Assembly (NCBI GenBank): GCA_934486895.1
Contig: CAKSQZ010000005.1
Span: 15,351-79,350 of the forward strand
Direction of reading: 5' to 3'
Source: an uncultured Eubacteriales bacterium
GTDB taxonomy: Bacteria > Bacillota > Clostridia > Oscillospirales > Acutalibacteraceae
Length of the DNA: 64,000 nucleotides
Made by a program: the position numbers and the translations under genes. This document shows, piece by piece, positions 26,061 to 34,247 of the stretch. The notes under the pieces were generated by a model. The model worked only from the letters and a program-made list of their open reading frames with translations, had not been told where the DNA came from and did not search any database. The stretch's first letter is position 1. Each line of letters starts with the position of its first letter.

Positions 26061-26294
26061 TGTCACCAACCCTGAGCTTTTTTAATGAAATATTAGCATA
26101 CTTTCGGTATTGTGTCAAGCAAGCGAAACTAAGAGGTGAAAAAATTTTTATAAGGACAGGTTGAAACAGATGTTGGAAAGGTTCGGTGTAAAGAAATATG
26201 AACCCAACATTTTGAATATCACTTACGAAGACTAAACGATTTTGGAGTGGTGTAGAGATGAAAATATTAAGAGTTAAATTTCTCTTTGTAAAAT
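26061..26294. other. Intergenic gap between mnmA and the MATE gene
   Basis: No convincing gene is seen. A 21-codon plus-strand reading (MLERFGVKKYEPNILNITYED, 26170-26235) continues an open frame from about 26140 and looks like the truncated tail of some protein that I cannot identify. A second 19-codon reading begins at about 26258 after GGAG. An AT-rich inverted repeat TTAAATTT / AAATTTAA near 26275-26298 may terminate the MATE transcript. Confidence 0.4.
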
Positions 26295-27704
26295 TTAATC
26301 ATCAACCGCTTTTCTGAGAGCGTGAGTACGGCTGAGTTGTTTATTTAGCCGTTTGTGCGCCGGACGATAATATATCAGAGCAATGATCATCATAAGCGCG
26401 GTAACGCCGAGGCTGACGGGATATGCAGTCATTATTGCTGAGAAAGTGCAGATGTGCGGGAAAACCGCTTTTATCCAGACAATGCGAAGACCGCAGACAC
26501 CAACCGTTGCTATTATCGCAGGCACAAGTGAAATGCCGAATCCGCGAAGATATCCCGACATAACATCATAAAGCATTGTGAATGTGTATGATGCGAAGAC
26601 AAATATAAGTCTTACATAACCGATTTCGATGACCTGCGAGTTGTTATTGAACACCGAAAGCAGGAACCTGCCCGTGGTCAGAACAAGCCCGACAGCCGCA
26701 GCGGTCGCGACAGCATCCTCGATCAGGCAGAGTACCAGTGTTTTACGGCAGCGATCGAGCTTGCCCGCACCGTAGTTTTGCCCGACAAAGGTCGTGCATG
26801 CCTGGCTGAACGAATTATGTACATAGTAGGCTATCGTTTCAATATTGGCAGCCGCACTCGACGCCGCCATGACAATTTTACCGAGACTGTTTATTGCAGA
26901 CTGGATAACGATATTTGATACAGAAAACATCGCGGACTGAACACCGGCAGGAAAACCTATTTTCATTATTTTCTTAAAGCTGTGCTTATCTATGCGAAGC
27001 TTTCGCATATCGACATGAATAGCTTTATCGGTCGTTTTCAACCTTACAAACAGTATAGCCGCACTGACGATATTTGATATGACAGTAGCCACTGCAACAC
27101 CGTCTACCGTCATTTTGAAAACTATAACAAAAAACAGATTAAGAATAACATTTAAAACGCCCGACAGTGCTAAAGCAATGAGCGGCATTTTAGTATCACC
27201 GACGCTTCGGAAAACAGCCGCTTCAAAGTTATACAGCAATATGACCGGCATGCCTAAAAGATAAATCCGCAAATAAACAAGTGCAAGAGGAAAAACATCA
27301 TCCGGCACTCTAAGCGATCTTAGCGCTACATCTGCAACAATCTCGCCTAAAACCGCAACCGCAATGCCGCCGATGACCGCTGTTACGATAGCTGTGTGCA
27401 CCGCTTTTTCGACCGCTTTTCTATCACCTCTGCCTATCGCATTCGCAATAACCACATTAGCACCGAGTGCTATTCCTATAAAAAGATTTAAAACGAGGTT
27501 GATAACAGAAGCATTTGCTCCGACCGCAGCAACCGCAGCGGTCTTATCGGACGACGCGAAGTTGCCGACAACCGCAACATCCGAAGCATTGAAAAGCTGT
27601 TCAAGTATTGCCGTCGCGGCGATAGGAAGTGCAAATTTAGGCAATTTGCTCCAGATAGGGCCGTTAAGCATATCGATTTTTTTATTCCCGGCCTTAGAAC
27701 TCAT
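26295..27704 (-). CDS. MATE-family multidrug/sodium antiporter
   Basis: A 469-residue membrane protein with about 12 hydrophobic helices, of the MATE (NorM/DinF/VmrA-like) superfamily. Recognised from the N-terminal NGPIWSKLPKFALPIAATAILEQLFNASDVAVVGNFA, the GANVVIANAIGRGDR loop and the mid-protein symmetry repeat MKIGFPAGVQSAMFSVSNIVIQSAIN..CTTFVGQNYGAGK. Probably exports cationic compounds in exchange for Na+ or H+. Substrate cannot be inferred. It stands alone between mnmA and a small membrane protein. The ribosome site before the ATG is weak. Confidence 0.9.
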   Translation of the reverse strand: MSSKAGNKKIDMLNGPIWSKLPKFALPIAATAILEQLFNASDVAVVGNFASSDKTAAVAAVGANASVINLVLNLFIGIALGANVVIANAIGRGDRKAVEKAVHTAIVTAVIGGIAVAVLGEIVADVALRSLRVPDDVFPLALVYLRIYLLGMPVILLYNFEAAVFRSVGDTKMPLIALALSGVLNVILNLFFVIVFKMTVDGVAVATVISNIVSAAILFVRLKTTDKAIHVDMRKLRIDKHSFKKIMKIGFPAGVQSAMFSVSNIVIQSAINSLGKIVMAASSAAANIETIAYYVHNSFSQACTTFVGQNYGAGKLDRCRKTLVLCLIEDAVATAAAVGLVLTTGRFLLSVFNNNSQVIEIGYVRLIFVFASYTFTMLYDVMSGYLRGFGISLVPAIIATVGVCGLRIVWIKAVFPHICTFSAIMTAYPVSLGVTALMMIIALIYYRPAHKRLNKQLSRTHALRKAVDD

Positions 27705-27861
27705 TTTCTAACCATCTTCTTTTCTTCAATTGATCTTACAACTCTAATTCATCGGCGATAAAACATCATATATTCATAGAAAACTAATAACCGCCTTGAT
27801 TATAATATCACCTGAATCCTATTTGTCAAGAGGGATTTTGATGTTTTTATTTTATCAAAGA

Positions 27862-27892
27862 AAAGCCGCCGGCAAAATGCCGACGGCTTTAA
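27862..27892 (-). terminator. Terminator of the small membrane protein gene
   Basis: Minus-strand stem AAAGCCGTCGGC / GCCGGCGGCTTT (one G-U pair) with a 5-nt loop and a TTTTCTTT run after it. Confidence 0.85.
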
Positions 27893-27899
27893 ACGATGT

Positions 27900-28223
27900 T
27901 CAGAACAGTCTGTTTTCGGCGGGTTCAAAGAACACGCGGTTTTTCATGACAAATTCTCTTATGGCAGCAAGATAGTATATCGAGCCGACAACACCTATCA
28001 AGCCGCCGAATATGAAATTATAAATCAATGTTATAATCGGCATTACAAGCGGTTCGATCCTTTTTATCACTTCGGACTGATCGGTGAGAACTGTTTTACT
28101 GTATGATATATCGCGGGCGGCAGATACTATGTTCAGTACACCGACAACGAGCAAAAACCAATTAAGCCACAATCCGAAAATGATCTGCAAAACGCCGATT
28201 ATTATCCAGATTATGCCGTTCAC
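27900..28223 (-). CDS. Small integral membrane protein, unknown function
   Basis: A 107-residue protein with hydrophobic segments at about 3-20 (IIWIIIGVLQIIFGLWL), 22-36 and 62-88, separated by a polar loop (ARDISYSKTVLTDQSEVIKRIEP). A GTG start is used, six bases after AAAGG; the nearby ATG is out of frame. I do not recognise a family. Upstream, a 9-bp inverted repeat (AAGATGATC / GATCATCTT, 28275-28327) with a 35-nt spacer is unexplained. It is followed by a good terminator, so it is an isolated gene. Confidence 0.65.
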   Translation of the reverse strand: MNGIIWIIIGVLQIIFGLWLNWFLLVVGVLNIVSAARDISYSKTVLTDQSEVIKRIEPLVMPIITLIYNFIFGGLIGVVGSIYYLAAIREFVMKNRVFFEPAENRLF

Positions 28224-28343
28224 ATTCAGCCTTTGCGACAGCGTTTCTATAACTGCCGCGCGCTGAAGCCGAAAAAGATGATCGATCGTTATCGCAGTAT
28301 ATCAATTTGATTTTAAAAGATCATCTTAAAAAGATCGAACAGT

Positions 28344-28376
28344 AAAAGAGCAATGGCAAACAGCCATTGCTCTTTT
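28344..28376 (-). terminator. Terminator of the amidohydrolase gene
   Basis: Fourteen-base-pair stem AAAAGAGCAATGGC / GCCATTGCTCTTTT, 5-nt loop. It lies directly after the amidohydrolase stop and could work in either direction. Confidence 0.88.
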
Positions 28377-28378
28377 GT

Positions 28379-29158
28379 TTATACAGACAAAATATTCACA
28401 GCATTTTTATATGCTATCAGGTCTTTTTCATCATCTGTCAGAGGCAGGCGCGAGAATATTTCCACCTGTGTTTTCGGATCCCAAAGCGGAAAATCCGTGC
28501 CGAACAAAACCCGCTCGGCACCGTAACGCCGAATATAGCTGACAAGCGTTTTTTCATCGAGCGGCGGACAACAGCTAGACATATCGACAAAGCACCGCTC
28601 GCCCGACAGCGTTTCGACTGCCTCGGAAAAACACGACCAGCCGCCGAGATGGGCGGCGATAACAGTCAGTTTCGGAAACTCACGGATGATACGCTTTATC
28701 TTATCGGGACTTGAATTTTTGAGAGTTATATCTCCGCAGTGGATGAGCACGGGATATTTACCCGAAATCGCATCGTACACGGGAAAAAGCCGAGGATCAT
28801 CGGCATCGAAGCCCTGAGTGTCGGGGTGGAACTTCAAACCCTTGAGTCCGAGCACGCTAAAACGCTCAAGCTCTGCTAAAGGGTCGCTCATTTCGGCATG
28901 GAGCGTACCGAAGCCGATAAACTCGCTGTGGTCTGCAACCGCGTGCGATGTGAAATCGTTTACACTATGTACAAGCGACGGGCGCACAGCGACCGGCAGA
29001 AGCACGAATTTATCGATCCCTGCCGATCTGCCCTCGCGCAGGAGCGACTCGGCTGTTCCGCTGAGATCGGTGCTCAGTCCGTAGAACTCGCATATACTGT
29101 CGGTCGCTTTCTGCGCTATTGCGTCGGGATAGATATGGGTGTGAAAATCGATTATCAT
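28379..29158 (-). CDS. Amidohydrolase-family metal-dependent hydrolase (Amidohydro_2)
   Basis: A 259-residue TIM-barrel hydrolase. Metal-site motifs: IIDFHTHIYP (HxH near the N-terminus), GLKFHPD (about 110), VLIHCGD (about 139), VIAAHLGG (about 167) and the catalytic Asp in VLFGTDFPLW (about 222). The pattern fits the ACMSD/2-pyrone-dicarboxylate lactonase-like Amidohydro_2 group, in which decarboxylases and lactonases are found; the substrate is unknown. The gene ends 6 bp from the copA-side region but belongs to a separate minus-strand unit; it could be cotranscribed with copA, since the copA stop is only 6 nt upstream of its ATG. Confidence 0.8.
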   Translation of the reverse strand: MIIDFHTHIYPDAIAQKATDSICEFYGLSTDLSGTAESLLREGRSAGIDKFVLLPVAVRPSLVHSVNDFTSHAVADHSEFIGFGTLHAEMSDPLAELERFSVLGLKGLKFHPDTQGFDADDPRLFPVYDAISGKYPVLIHCGDITLKNSSPDKIKRIIREFPKLTVIAAHLGGWSCFSEAVETLSGERCFVDMSSCCPPLDEKTLVSYIRRYGAERVLFGTDFPLWDPKTQVEIFSRLPLTDDEKDLIAYKNAVNILSV

Positions 29159-29164
29159 TTTGCT

Positions 29165-29365
29165 TTACAGCACCTTATAGCCCTGCTCTTCTACTGCCGA
29201 TTTAAGAACAGCGTCCGATACATCCTTTTCGAGTGTAACAACGGCTGTGCCTTTTTCATGGCTTACATCCGCCGATGAAACGCCGTCGATCGCTTCGAGA
29301 GTCTGCTTTACTCTTGCTTCGCAGTGGCCGCACATCATGCCTTCGATATTAAGTGTTTTTTCCAT
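29165..29365 (-). CDS. copZ: CopZ-like copper chaperone from an internal in-frame start of copA
   Basis: The last 66 codons of copA form a complete CopZ-like heavy-metal-associated domain (MEKTLNIEGMMCGHCEAR; Cys12 and Cys15). The ATG at 29365 is preceded on the mRNA by AAAAAAGGAGAAAAAACTT, a strong Shine-Dalgarno at 9-nt spacing, so a separate chaperone is probably made besides the fused form. The alternative is that the ATPase lost its stop codon and only the fusion is made, or that the internal start is the main source of the domain. The same reading frame serves both. Confidence 0.6.
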   Translation of the reverse strand: MEKTLNIEGMMCGHCEARVKQTLEAIDGVSSADVSHEKGTAVVTLEKDVSDAVLKSAVEEQGYKVL

Positions 29366-31660
29366 AAGTTTTTTCTCCTTTTTTGAATGGTGTTTTATTT
29401 TTCGGTCGTGACGGGACGAATGCAGCTTAAATAAGTTGAGCCGCAATGCGTTTGTCACCACGCAAAAGCTGGATAAGCTCATAGCGGCGGCACCGAACAT
29501 GGGACTCATCTGCCAGCCGAGCAGATGAATCCACGCGCCTGCCGCAAGCGGTATGCCGATGACATTATAGATAAACGCCCAGAAGAGGTTTTCACGGATA
29601 TTGCGGAGCGTTGCGCGGCTGAGCCTTATTGCCGCAGGAACATCGGAAAGGCTGCTGTTCATCAGAACGACATCTGCGGAATCTATTGCTATATCCGTGC
29701 CCGCTCCTATTGCAATGCCTGTGTCTGCCCGTGTGAGCGCCGGAGCGTCGTTGATACCGTCGCCCACCATGGCGACTCTGCCCTGCTTTGAAAGCTCTTT
29801 TATAACGCTTTCTTTACCGTCGGGCAGTACGCCTGCCACGACTTCGTCTACCCCTGCCTGCTTGCCTATGGCATTGGCGGTGCGTTCATTGTCGCCTGTG
29901 AGCATAACGACCTTGATACCCATGTTTTTAAGCTCCGATATTGCTTTCGGGCTATCGGGCTTTATTACATCGGCGACAACGATCATACCGAGATAGACGT
30001 TGTCTTTGCTGAAGAAAAGCGGTGTTTTGCCCTGCTCGGACAATTCGTCGGCCGTTTTGAGCGCATTATCCGGGATTTGTGCCGACTCGCTTATAAACCT
30101 GCGGTTACCGCCCGAGATTTTTATACCGGAAAGTTCGGCATAAAGTCCGCCGCCGCTGACCGCCTTAAAACCGCTGACTTCTGCCGCCGTTATACCGTCT
30201 TGCTCGGCATAGCCGACTATTGCGGCGGCAAGCGGGTGCTCGCTCTTTTTCTCGAGTGAATACGCCGCTTTGAGAAGCTCGTTTTCGGCGATGTTTTCAG
30301 CAGGGATAATATCTGTCACCTGCGGCTCGCCTTTGGTAATCGTGCCTGTTTTATCAAGCGCGACCGCTGTGACTTTGCCTGTTATTTCGAGCGACTGTGC
30401 GGTTTTGAAAAGTATGCCGTTTTTAGCACCGACTCCGTTGCCTACCATTATCGCAACGGGGGTTGCGAGGCCCAACGCACACGGACAGCTTATGACGAGC
30501 ACTGAAATGCCCCTTGCGAGTGCGAACGCCGATGTCTCGCCGACAAGCAGCCATATAATAGTTGTTATAACGGCGATAACGATGACCGCAGGCACGAAAA
30601 CGCCCGACACTTTATCTGCGATACGCGCGATAGGCGCTTTTGTTGCCGCAGCATCGCTTACCATTTTGATTATCTGAGAAAGGGCGGTGTCTTCTCCTAC
30701 TCTTGTTGCCTCGCACTTTAAAAAGCCCGATTGATTGACTGTTGCTGCCGATACCGACGAGCCGACTGTTTTATCGGCAGGAACGCTCTCACCTGTAAGC
30801 GCGGATTCGTTGACTGCACTTTCACCTTCAATTACAACGCCGTCTACCGGTATGCTCTCGCCCGGGCGGACTGCAAAGATATCGCCTTTTTTAACATCGG
30901 CGGCGGGAATGACGGTTTCTTTACCGTCCTTGATAACGCAGGCCGTTTTCGGAGTCAGACTGATAAGGTTTTTCAGAGCATTGGTGGTTTTGCCTTTTGA
31001 TCCGGCTTCGAGCATTTTGCCGACTGTTATAAGAGTCAGGATCATTGCGGCAGACTCGAAGTAAAATTCATGCATATATGTCATGACGGCGGCATGGTCG
31101 CCATTGGTCACAGCACCTGTCATAGCGAACAGTGCGTAGGTGCTGTACACAAATGCGGCAGATGCGCCGAGTGCGACTAAAGTATCCATATTCGGTGACA
31201 GATGAACGGCGCTTTTGAAGCCGCTCACAAAGAAATTGCGGTTTATTATCATGACGACAATGGTGAGCAGCAGCTGAACAAGCCCCATTGCGACATGGTT
31301 GCCGTCGAAAAAGGACGGGAGAGGCCAGTCCCACATCATGTGTCCCATTGAAAAATACATCAAAACAAGCGTCACGACTACCGACAAAACAAGTCTGCGG
31401 CGAAGCTTCGGTGTCTCTTTATCCTCAAGCTGATCGGCGCTTTCGGATCTCTTTTGATCTGCTCCTTTTTCAGAAGCGCCGTAGCCCGCTTTTTCGACCG
31501 CACTTATTATATCTGCAGCCAAAGCACTGCCCTCGACACCCATTGAATTTGTGAGCAGACTGACCGAACAAGAAGTCACACCGCTGACTTTCAGCACCGC
31601 TTTTTCCACTCTTGCGGCGCAGGCGGCACAGGTCATACCGCTGACATTATACTGCTTCAT
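29165..31660 (-). CDS. copA: Copper-exporting P1B-type ATPase with C-terminal CopZ domain
   Basis: Pumps Cu(I) out of the cytoplasm with ATP. The 831-residue product has an N-terminal HMA domain (GMTCAACAAR, Cys11/Cys14), eight membrane helices, the CPC metal-passage motif in ISCPCALGLATP, the phosphorylated Asp in ALDKTGTITKG, and hinge MVGDGINDAPAL. Unusually, after the last helix and a His/Lys-rich linker (KIKHHSKKEKK) the frame continues into a second HMA domain (766-831) with GMMCGHCEAR. That segment has its own strong ribosome site and ATG. The ATG after AAAGGAGAG is used as start in place of a GTG two codons earlier. csoR lies upstream, with its copper operator. Confidence 0.93.
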   Translation of the reverse strand: MKQYNVSGMTCAACAARVEKAVLKVSGVTSCSVSLLTNSMGVEGSALAADIISAVEKAGYGASEKGADQKRSESADQLEDKETPKLRRRLVLSVVVTLVLMYFSMGHMMWDWPLPSFFDGNHVAMGLVQLLLTIVVMIINRNFFVSGFKSAVHLSPNMDTLVALGASAAFVYSTYALFAMTGAVTNGDHAAVMTYMHEFYFESAAMILTLITVGKMLEAGSKGKTTNALKNLISLTPKTACVIKDGKETVIPAADVKKGDIFAVRPGESIPVDGVVIEGESAVNESALTGESVPADKTVGSSVSAATVNQSGFLKCEATRVGEDTALSQIIKMVSDAAATKAPIARIADKVSGVFVPAVIVIAVITTIIWLLVGETSAFALARGISVLVISCPCALGLATPVAIMVGNGVGAKNGILFKTAQSLEITGKVTAVALDKTGTITKGEPQVTDIIPAENIAENELLKAAYSLEKKSEHPLAAAIVGYAEQDGITAAEVSGFKAVSGGGLYAELSGIKISGGNRRFISESAQIPDNALKTADELSEQGKTPLFFSKDNVYLGMIVVADVIKPDSPKAISELKNMGIKVVMLTGDNERTANAIGKQAGVDEVVAGVLPDGKESVIKELSKQGRVAMVGDGINDAPALTRADTGIAIGAGTDIAIDSADVVLMNSSLSDVPAAIRLSRATLRNIRENLFWAFIYNVIGIPLAAGAWIHLLGWQMSPMFGAAAMSLSSFCVVTNALRLNLFKLHSSRHDRKIKHHSKKEKKLMEKTLNIEGMMCGHCEARVKQTLEAIDGVSSADVSHEKGTAVVTLEKDVSDAVLKSAVEEQGYKVL

Positions 31661-31672
31661 ACCCACTCTCCT

Positions 31673-31966
31673 TTATTTCATAAGTTTTTGAAGAACCGAT
31701 ACAAGTTCATCGATAGTTTCATCTTTCCCGTTGCGGATATCCTTTGCAACACAGGTTTTTATATGGTTTGCGAGCAGTTCCTTTGTGAACGCATTGAGAG
31801 CCGCATTTGCCGCACTGACCTGCACTAAAATATCGGTGCAGTATGCGCTTTTTTCGACCATGCCCTTAATGCCTCTGATCTGCCCTTCTATACGGTTTAA
31901 GCGGCTTATAAGCGCTTTATACTCCGCTTGTGACCGCTCTTTTGTTTTATGACATTCGCACTGCAT
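31673..31966 (-). CDS. csoR: Copper-sensing repressor CsoR
   Basis: A 97-residue DUF156-family all-helical repressor that releases DNA on binding Cu(I). Copper ligands are visible as Cys43 (AYCTDILVQ), His68 and Cys72 (HIKTC), the CsoR C-H-C set. The start is the ATG at codon 32 of the longer open frame; it follows GGGGGAT and begins the conserved protein. N-terminal MQCECHK adds two extra cysteines. It heads the csoR-copA operon, with 12 nt between the genes, and its promoter spacer holds the operator. Confidence 0.93.
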   Translation of the reverse strand: MQCECHKTKERSQAEYKALISRLNRIEGQIRGIKGMVEKSAYCTDILVQVSAANAALNAFTKELLANHIKTCVAKDIRNGKDETIDELVSVLQKLMK

Positions 31967-31997
31967 TATTATCCCCCGTTCAGGTTTGTATATTATT

Positions 31998-32026
31998 ATA
32001 ATATACCCCTGTGGGGTATATGTCAA
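31998..32026 (-). promoter_or_regulatory. csoR-copA promoter with CsoR operator in the spacer
   Basis: Minus-strand TTGACA-N17-TATTAT. The spacer and flanks contain the perfect 21-bp dyad ATATACCCC-TGT-GGGGTATAT (32001-32021), the form expected of a CsoR operator, so bound CsoR would block RNA polymerase. Confidence 0.85.
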
Positions 32027-32044
32027 GCGAATTTTTTCAAAAAC

Positions 32045-32075
32045 AAAAAAGCCATTCAAGATGAATGGCTTTTTT
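32045..32075. terminator. Terminator of the GH16/ask/hom unit
   Basis: Fourteen-base-pair stem AAAAAAGCCATTCA / TGAATGGCTTTTTT with a 3-nt loop; symmetrical A/T runs permit either direction. It lies just after the GH16 stop. Confidence 0.9.
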
Positions 32076-32077
32076 GT

Positions 32078-32836
32078 TTACTTATAGTATCTCACATAGT
32101 CTATGTAATACTTCTGGGGGAATACCGTTGTTTCATCAGGCTCACCCGGCCACCAGCCGCCGATCGCAAGGTTGAGCAAGCAATAATGCGGTTTGTGGAA
32201 GCACTCGATTTCGGAAATGTCGAGCTTATTATAAACCACATCGTCCATATAGGCCTTGATGCAGTTCTCATCCCACTCGATGCCGAACACATGAAAATCA
32301 TCGCAGTAGTCACCTTCTCTGAGCTCAACAGCACGCTGAAGTGCGGGTGTTTCGTTAGGATAATGAATAGTTGCCTGAACAACATTATTGCCCATGTGAT
32401 CGTTGAACGGGCAGGTCGCAAAGGTAGTATTTGTGCCGCCGACCGCCTCCATAATGTCAATCTCACCACACTCGGGCCACGGAACTCCGGGTTCGTTGGG
32501 ATCGGGATCGCCCCAATGGTTGTCGCCGATCGTCCAGAACGCAGGCCATGTTCCCTTGCCGTAGGGCAGTTTTGCGCGCATTTCAAGTCTTCCGTAGAGG
32601 AAAGTCTGCTTATGCTTTGTGTTTACACTTGCGGAGGTGTACGGTCTGTCCGGGTCGTTTGTTTTCTTGGCCTCAATTACAAGACAGCCGTTCTCAAGGT
32701 AGGAATTCTCCTTGGAATCGCTGTAATACTGAAGCTCGTTGTTTCGGATATAGCCGATTTCATGCGACCAGACATCGCGGTTGAGTTCCTTGCCGTCGAA
32801 CTCGTCGCTCCAGACAAGAGTGTTATACTTACTCAT
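32078..32836 (-). CDS. Glycoside hydrolase family 16 beta-glucanase
   Basis: A 252-residue single-domain GH16 enzyme, cutting beta-1,3 or mixed beta-1,3/1,4-glucans with retention. The catalytic motif E-x-D-x-x-E is GEIDIMEAVG (nucleophile Glu125, Asp127, acid/base Glu130). Other family marks are LVWSDEFDG at the N-terminus, YGRLEMRAKLPYGKGTWPAFWTIG, and the C-terminal LLNLAIGGWWPGE. The ATG at codon 4 is used, 9 nt after AAAGG. There is no signal peptide, carbohydrate-binding module or dockerin, so it appears cytoplasmic and may act on imported oligosaccharides. It follows ask by 23 nt, an unexpected partner. Confidence 0.9.
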   Translation of the reverse strand: MSKYNTLVWSDEFDGKELNRDVWSHEIGYIRNNELQYYSDSKENSYLENGCLVIEAKKTNDPDRPYTSASVNTKHKQTFLYGRLEMRAKLPYGKGTWPAFWTIGDNHWGDPDPNEPGVPWPECGEIDIMEAVGGTNTTFATCPFNDHMGNNVVQATIHYPNETPALQRAVELREGDYCDDFHVFGIEWDENCIKAYMDDVVYNKLDISEIECFHKPHYCLLNLAIGGWWPGEPDETTVFPQKYYIDYVRYYK

Positions 32837-32859
32837 TTTGTTCATCCTTTCAAATGGGT

Positions 32860-34179
32860 TTACTTTCTGAAAAATTCGTTGTAGATAGCTTTCATGGCGT
32901 CCTCAAAAGTGTTTTCGGCGACGCCTATGATAATGCTGATCTCACTTGAGCCCTGGTCAATCATGCGAAGATTGATATTCTCCTCGGCAACCGCTTTGAA
33001 CACTCTCGCCGCTGTTCCTGCCGCACGGATCATACCTCTGCCGACAACGGCGATAACGGCGACATCATGATCAATGCTGACATGGTTTGCCTTAACACCT
33101 TCGGATATGGCTTTCTCGATCTCTTTTTCACGACCGAGCACCTGCGACTGATCGACAACAATAGAAACAGTGTCGATACCGCTCGGGATATGCTCAATAG
33201 AAATATTAAGCTCTTCGATGACCTCAAGCAATTTTCGGATAAAACCGACTTCACCGTTCATCATAGCCTTTTCGACATTGATTATCGAAAATCCTTTTTT
33301 GCCTGCGATACCTGTTACATGGTGGCTGGCTTTAGCACCCGATGCGTCCTTAACGATCATTGTGCCGGGATTGGTCATATCATTCGTGTTGCGGATATTT
33401 ATCGGAATACCGACCTGCGACACGGGAAAAATAGCATCCTCATGAAGCACTGTTGCGCCCATATACGAAAGCTCTCTAAGCTCCTTATAGGTTATCTCTC
33501 TGATGCCCTCCGGTTCGTGAACTATTCTCGGATCGGCGACAAGAAAACCGTTGACATCTGTCCAGTTTTCATAAAGATCTGCGCCGACCGCTCTTGCAAC
33601 GAGCGAGCCGGTTATATCCGAGCCGCCGCGGGAGAAAGTCTTAATGGTGTCGTTAGGCATTTTGCCGTAGAATCCCGGGATAACGCCTGTTTTATGGTGC
33701 GACAGATGCTCGGCTGTTTTCTCGATCGTAAATTCGAGATTAAAGCTGCCGTTTTCATTAAAGCGGACGCACTTTGCGGCATCCACAAAGTCATAGTCGA
33801 GGTAGTTTGCAAGGATAATTCCGTTGAGATACTCGCCTCTTGAAGCAGCGTAGTCTCTGCCGGCGGCGTTTTCAAATGCGGAACGAATCTTGCGAAATTC
33901 ATCGGAAAGGTCGAGAGAGAGCCCGAGCTCTTCGATTATATCGGTGAAACGCTTTTTGATAGCTTCAAACTTTGTGTCGAACTCCATGCCTTCGCTCGCG
34001 AGCTCATAACATTCATAGAGCATATCGGTGACTTTGGTGTCGTCGCTAAAACGCTTGCCAGGCGCACTCGGAATTACATATCTGCGATCGGGATCCGCCT
34101 TGACTATTGCACCTACCTTGCGAAAATGCTCGGCATCCGCAAGCGAGCTTCCGCCGAATTTGACTATCTTCAGTGACAT
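32860..34179 (-). CDS. Aspartate kinase
   Basis: Phosphorylates aspartate in the first step of the Thr/Met/Lys pathway. The 439-residue protein has the N-terminal kinase motif KIVKFGGSSLADAE, the substrate segment FSRGGSDITGSLVARAVGADLYENWTDVNGF and two C-terminal ACT domains (about 290-435; INVEKAMMNGEVGF and VAVIAVVGRGMIRAAG). Length is that of monofunctional class enzymes. The ATG is chosen with AAGGAG at 8-nt spacing; a TTG seven codons earlier is less likely. It follows hom by about 70 bp, so both belong to the threonine branch. Confidence 0.95.
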   Translation of the reverse strand: MSLKIVKFGGSSLADAEHFRKVGAIVKADPDRRYVIPSAPGKRFSDDTKVTDMLYECYELASEGMEFDTKFEAIKKRFTDIIEELGLSLDLSDEFRKIRSAFENAAGRDYAASRGEYLNGIILANYLDYDFVDAAKCVRFNENGSFNLEFTIEKTAEHLSHHKTGVIPGFYGKMPNDTIKTFSRGGSDITGSLVARAVGADLYENWTDVNGFLVADPRIVHEPEGIREITYKELRELSYMGATVLHEDAIFPVSQVGIPINIRNTNDMTNPGTMIVKDASGAKASHHVTGIAGKKGFSIINVEKAMMNGEVGFIRKLLEVIEELNISIEHIPSGIDTVSIVVDQSQVLGREKEIEKAISEGVKANHVSIDHDVAVIAVVGRGMIRAAGTAARVFKAVAEENINLRMIDQGSSEISIIIGVAENTFEDAMKAIYNEFFRK

Positions 34180-34247
34180 TGCTTTTACTCCTTCATACAA
34201 ACTCTTATAATTTTTAAATTAACGCGATATTCTGCCGAAAATCGGAT

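Noticed and set aside
31949..32884. 311-codon plus-strand open frame
   Set aside because: Antisense to the GH16 gene and running through the CsoR operator and a terminator.
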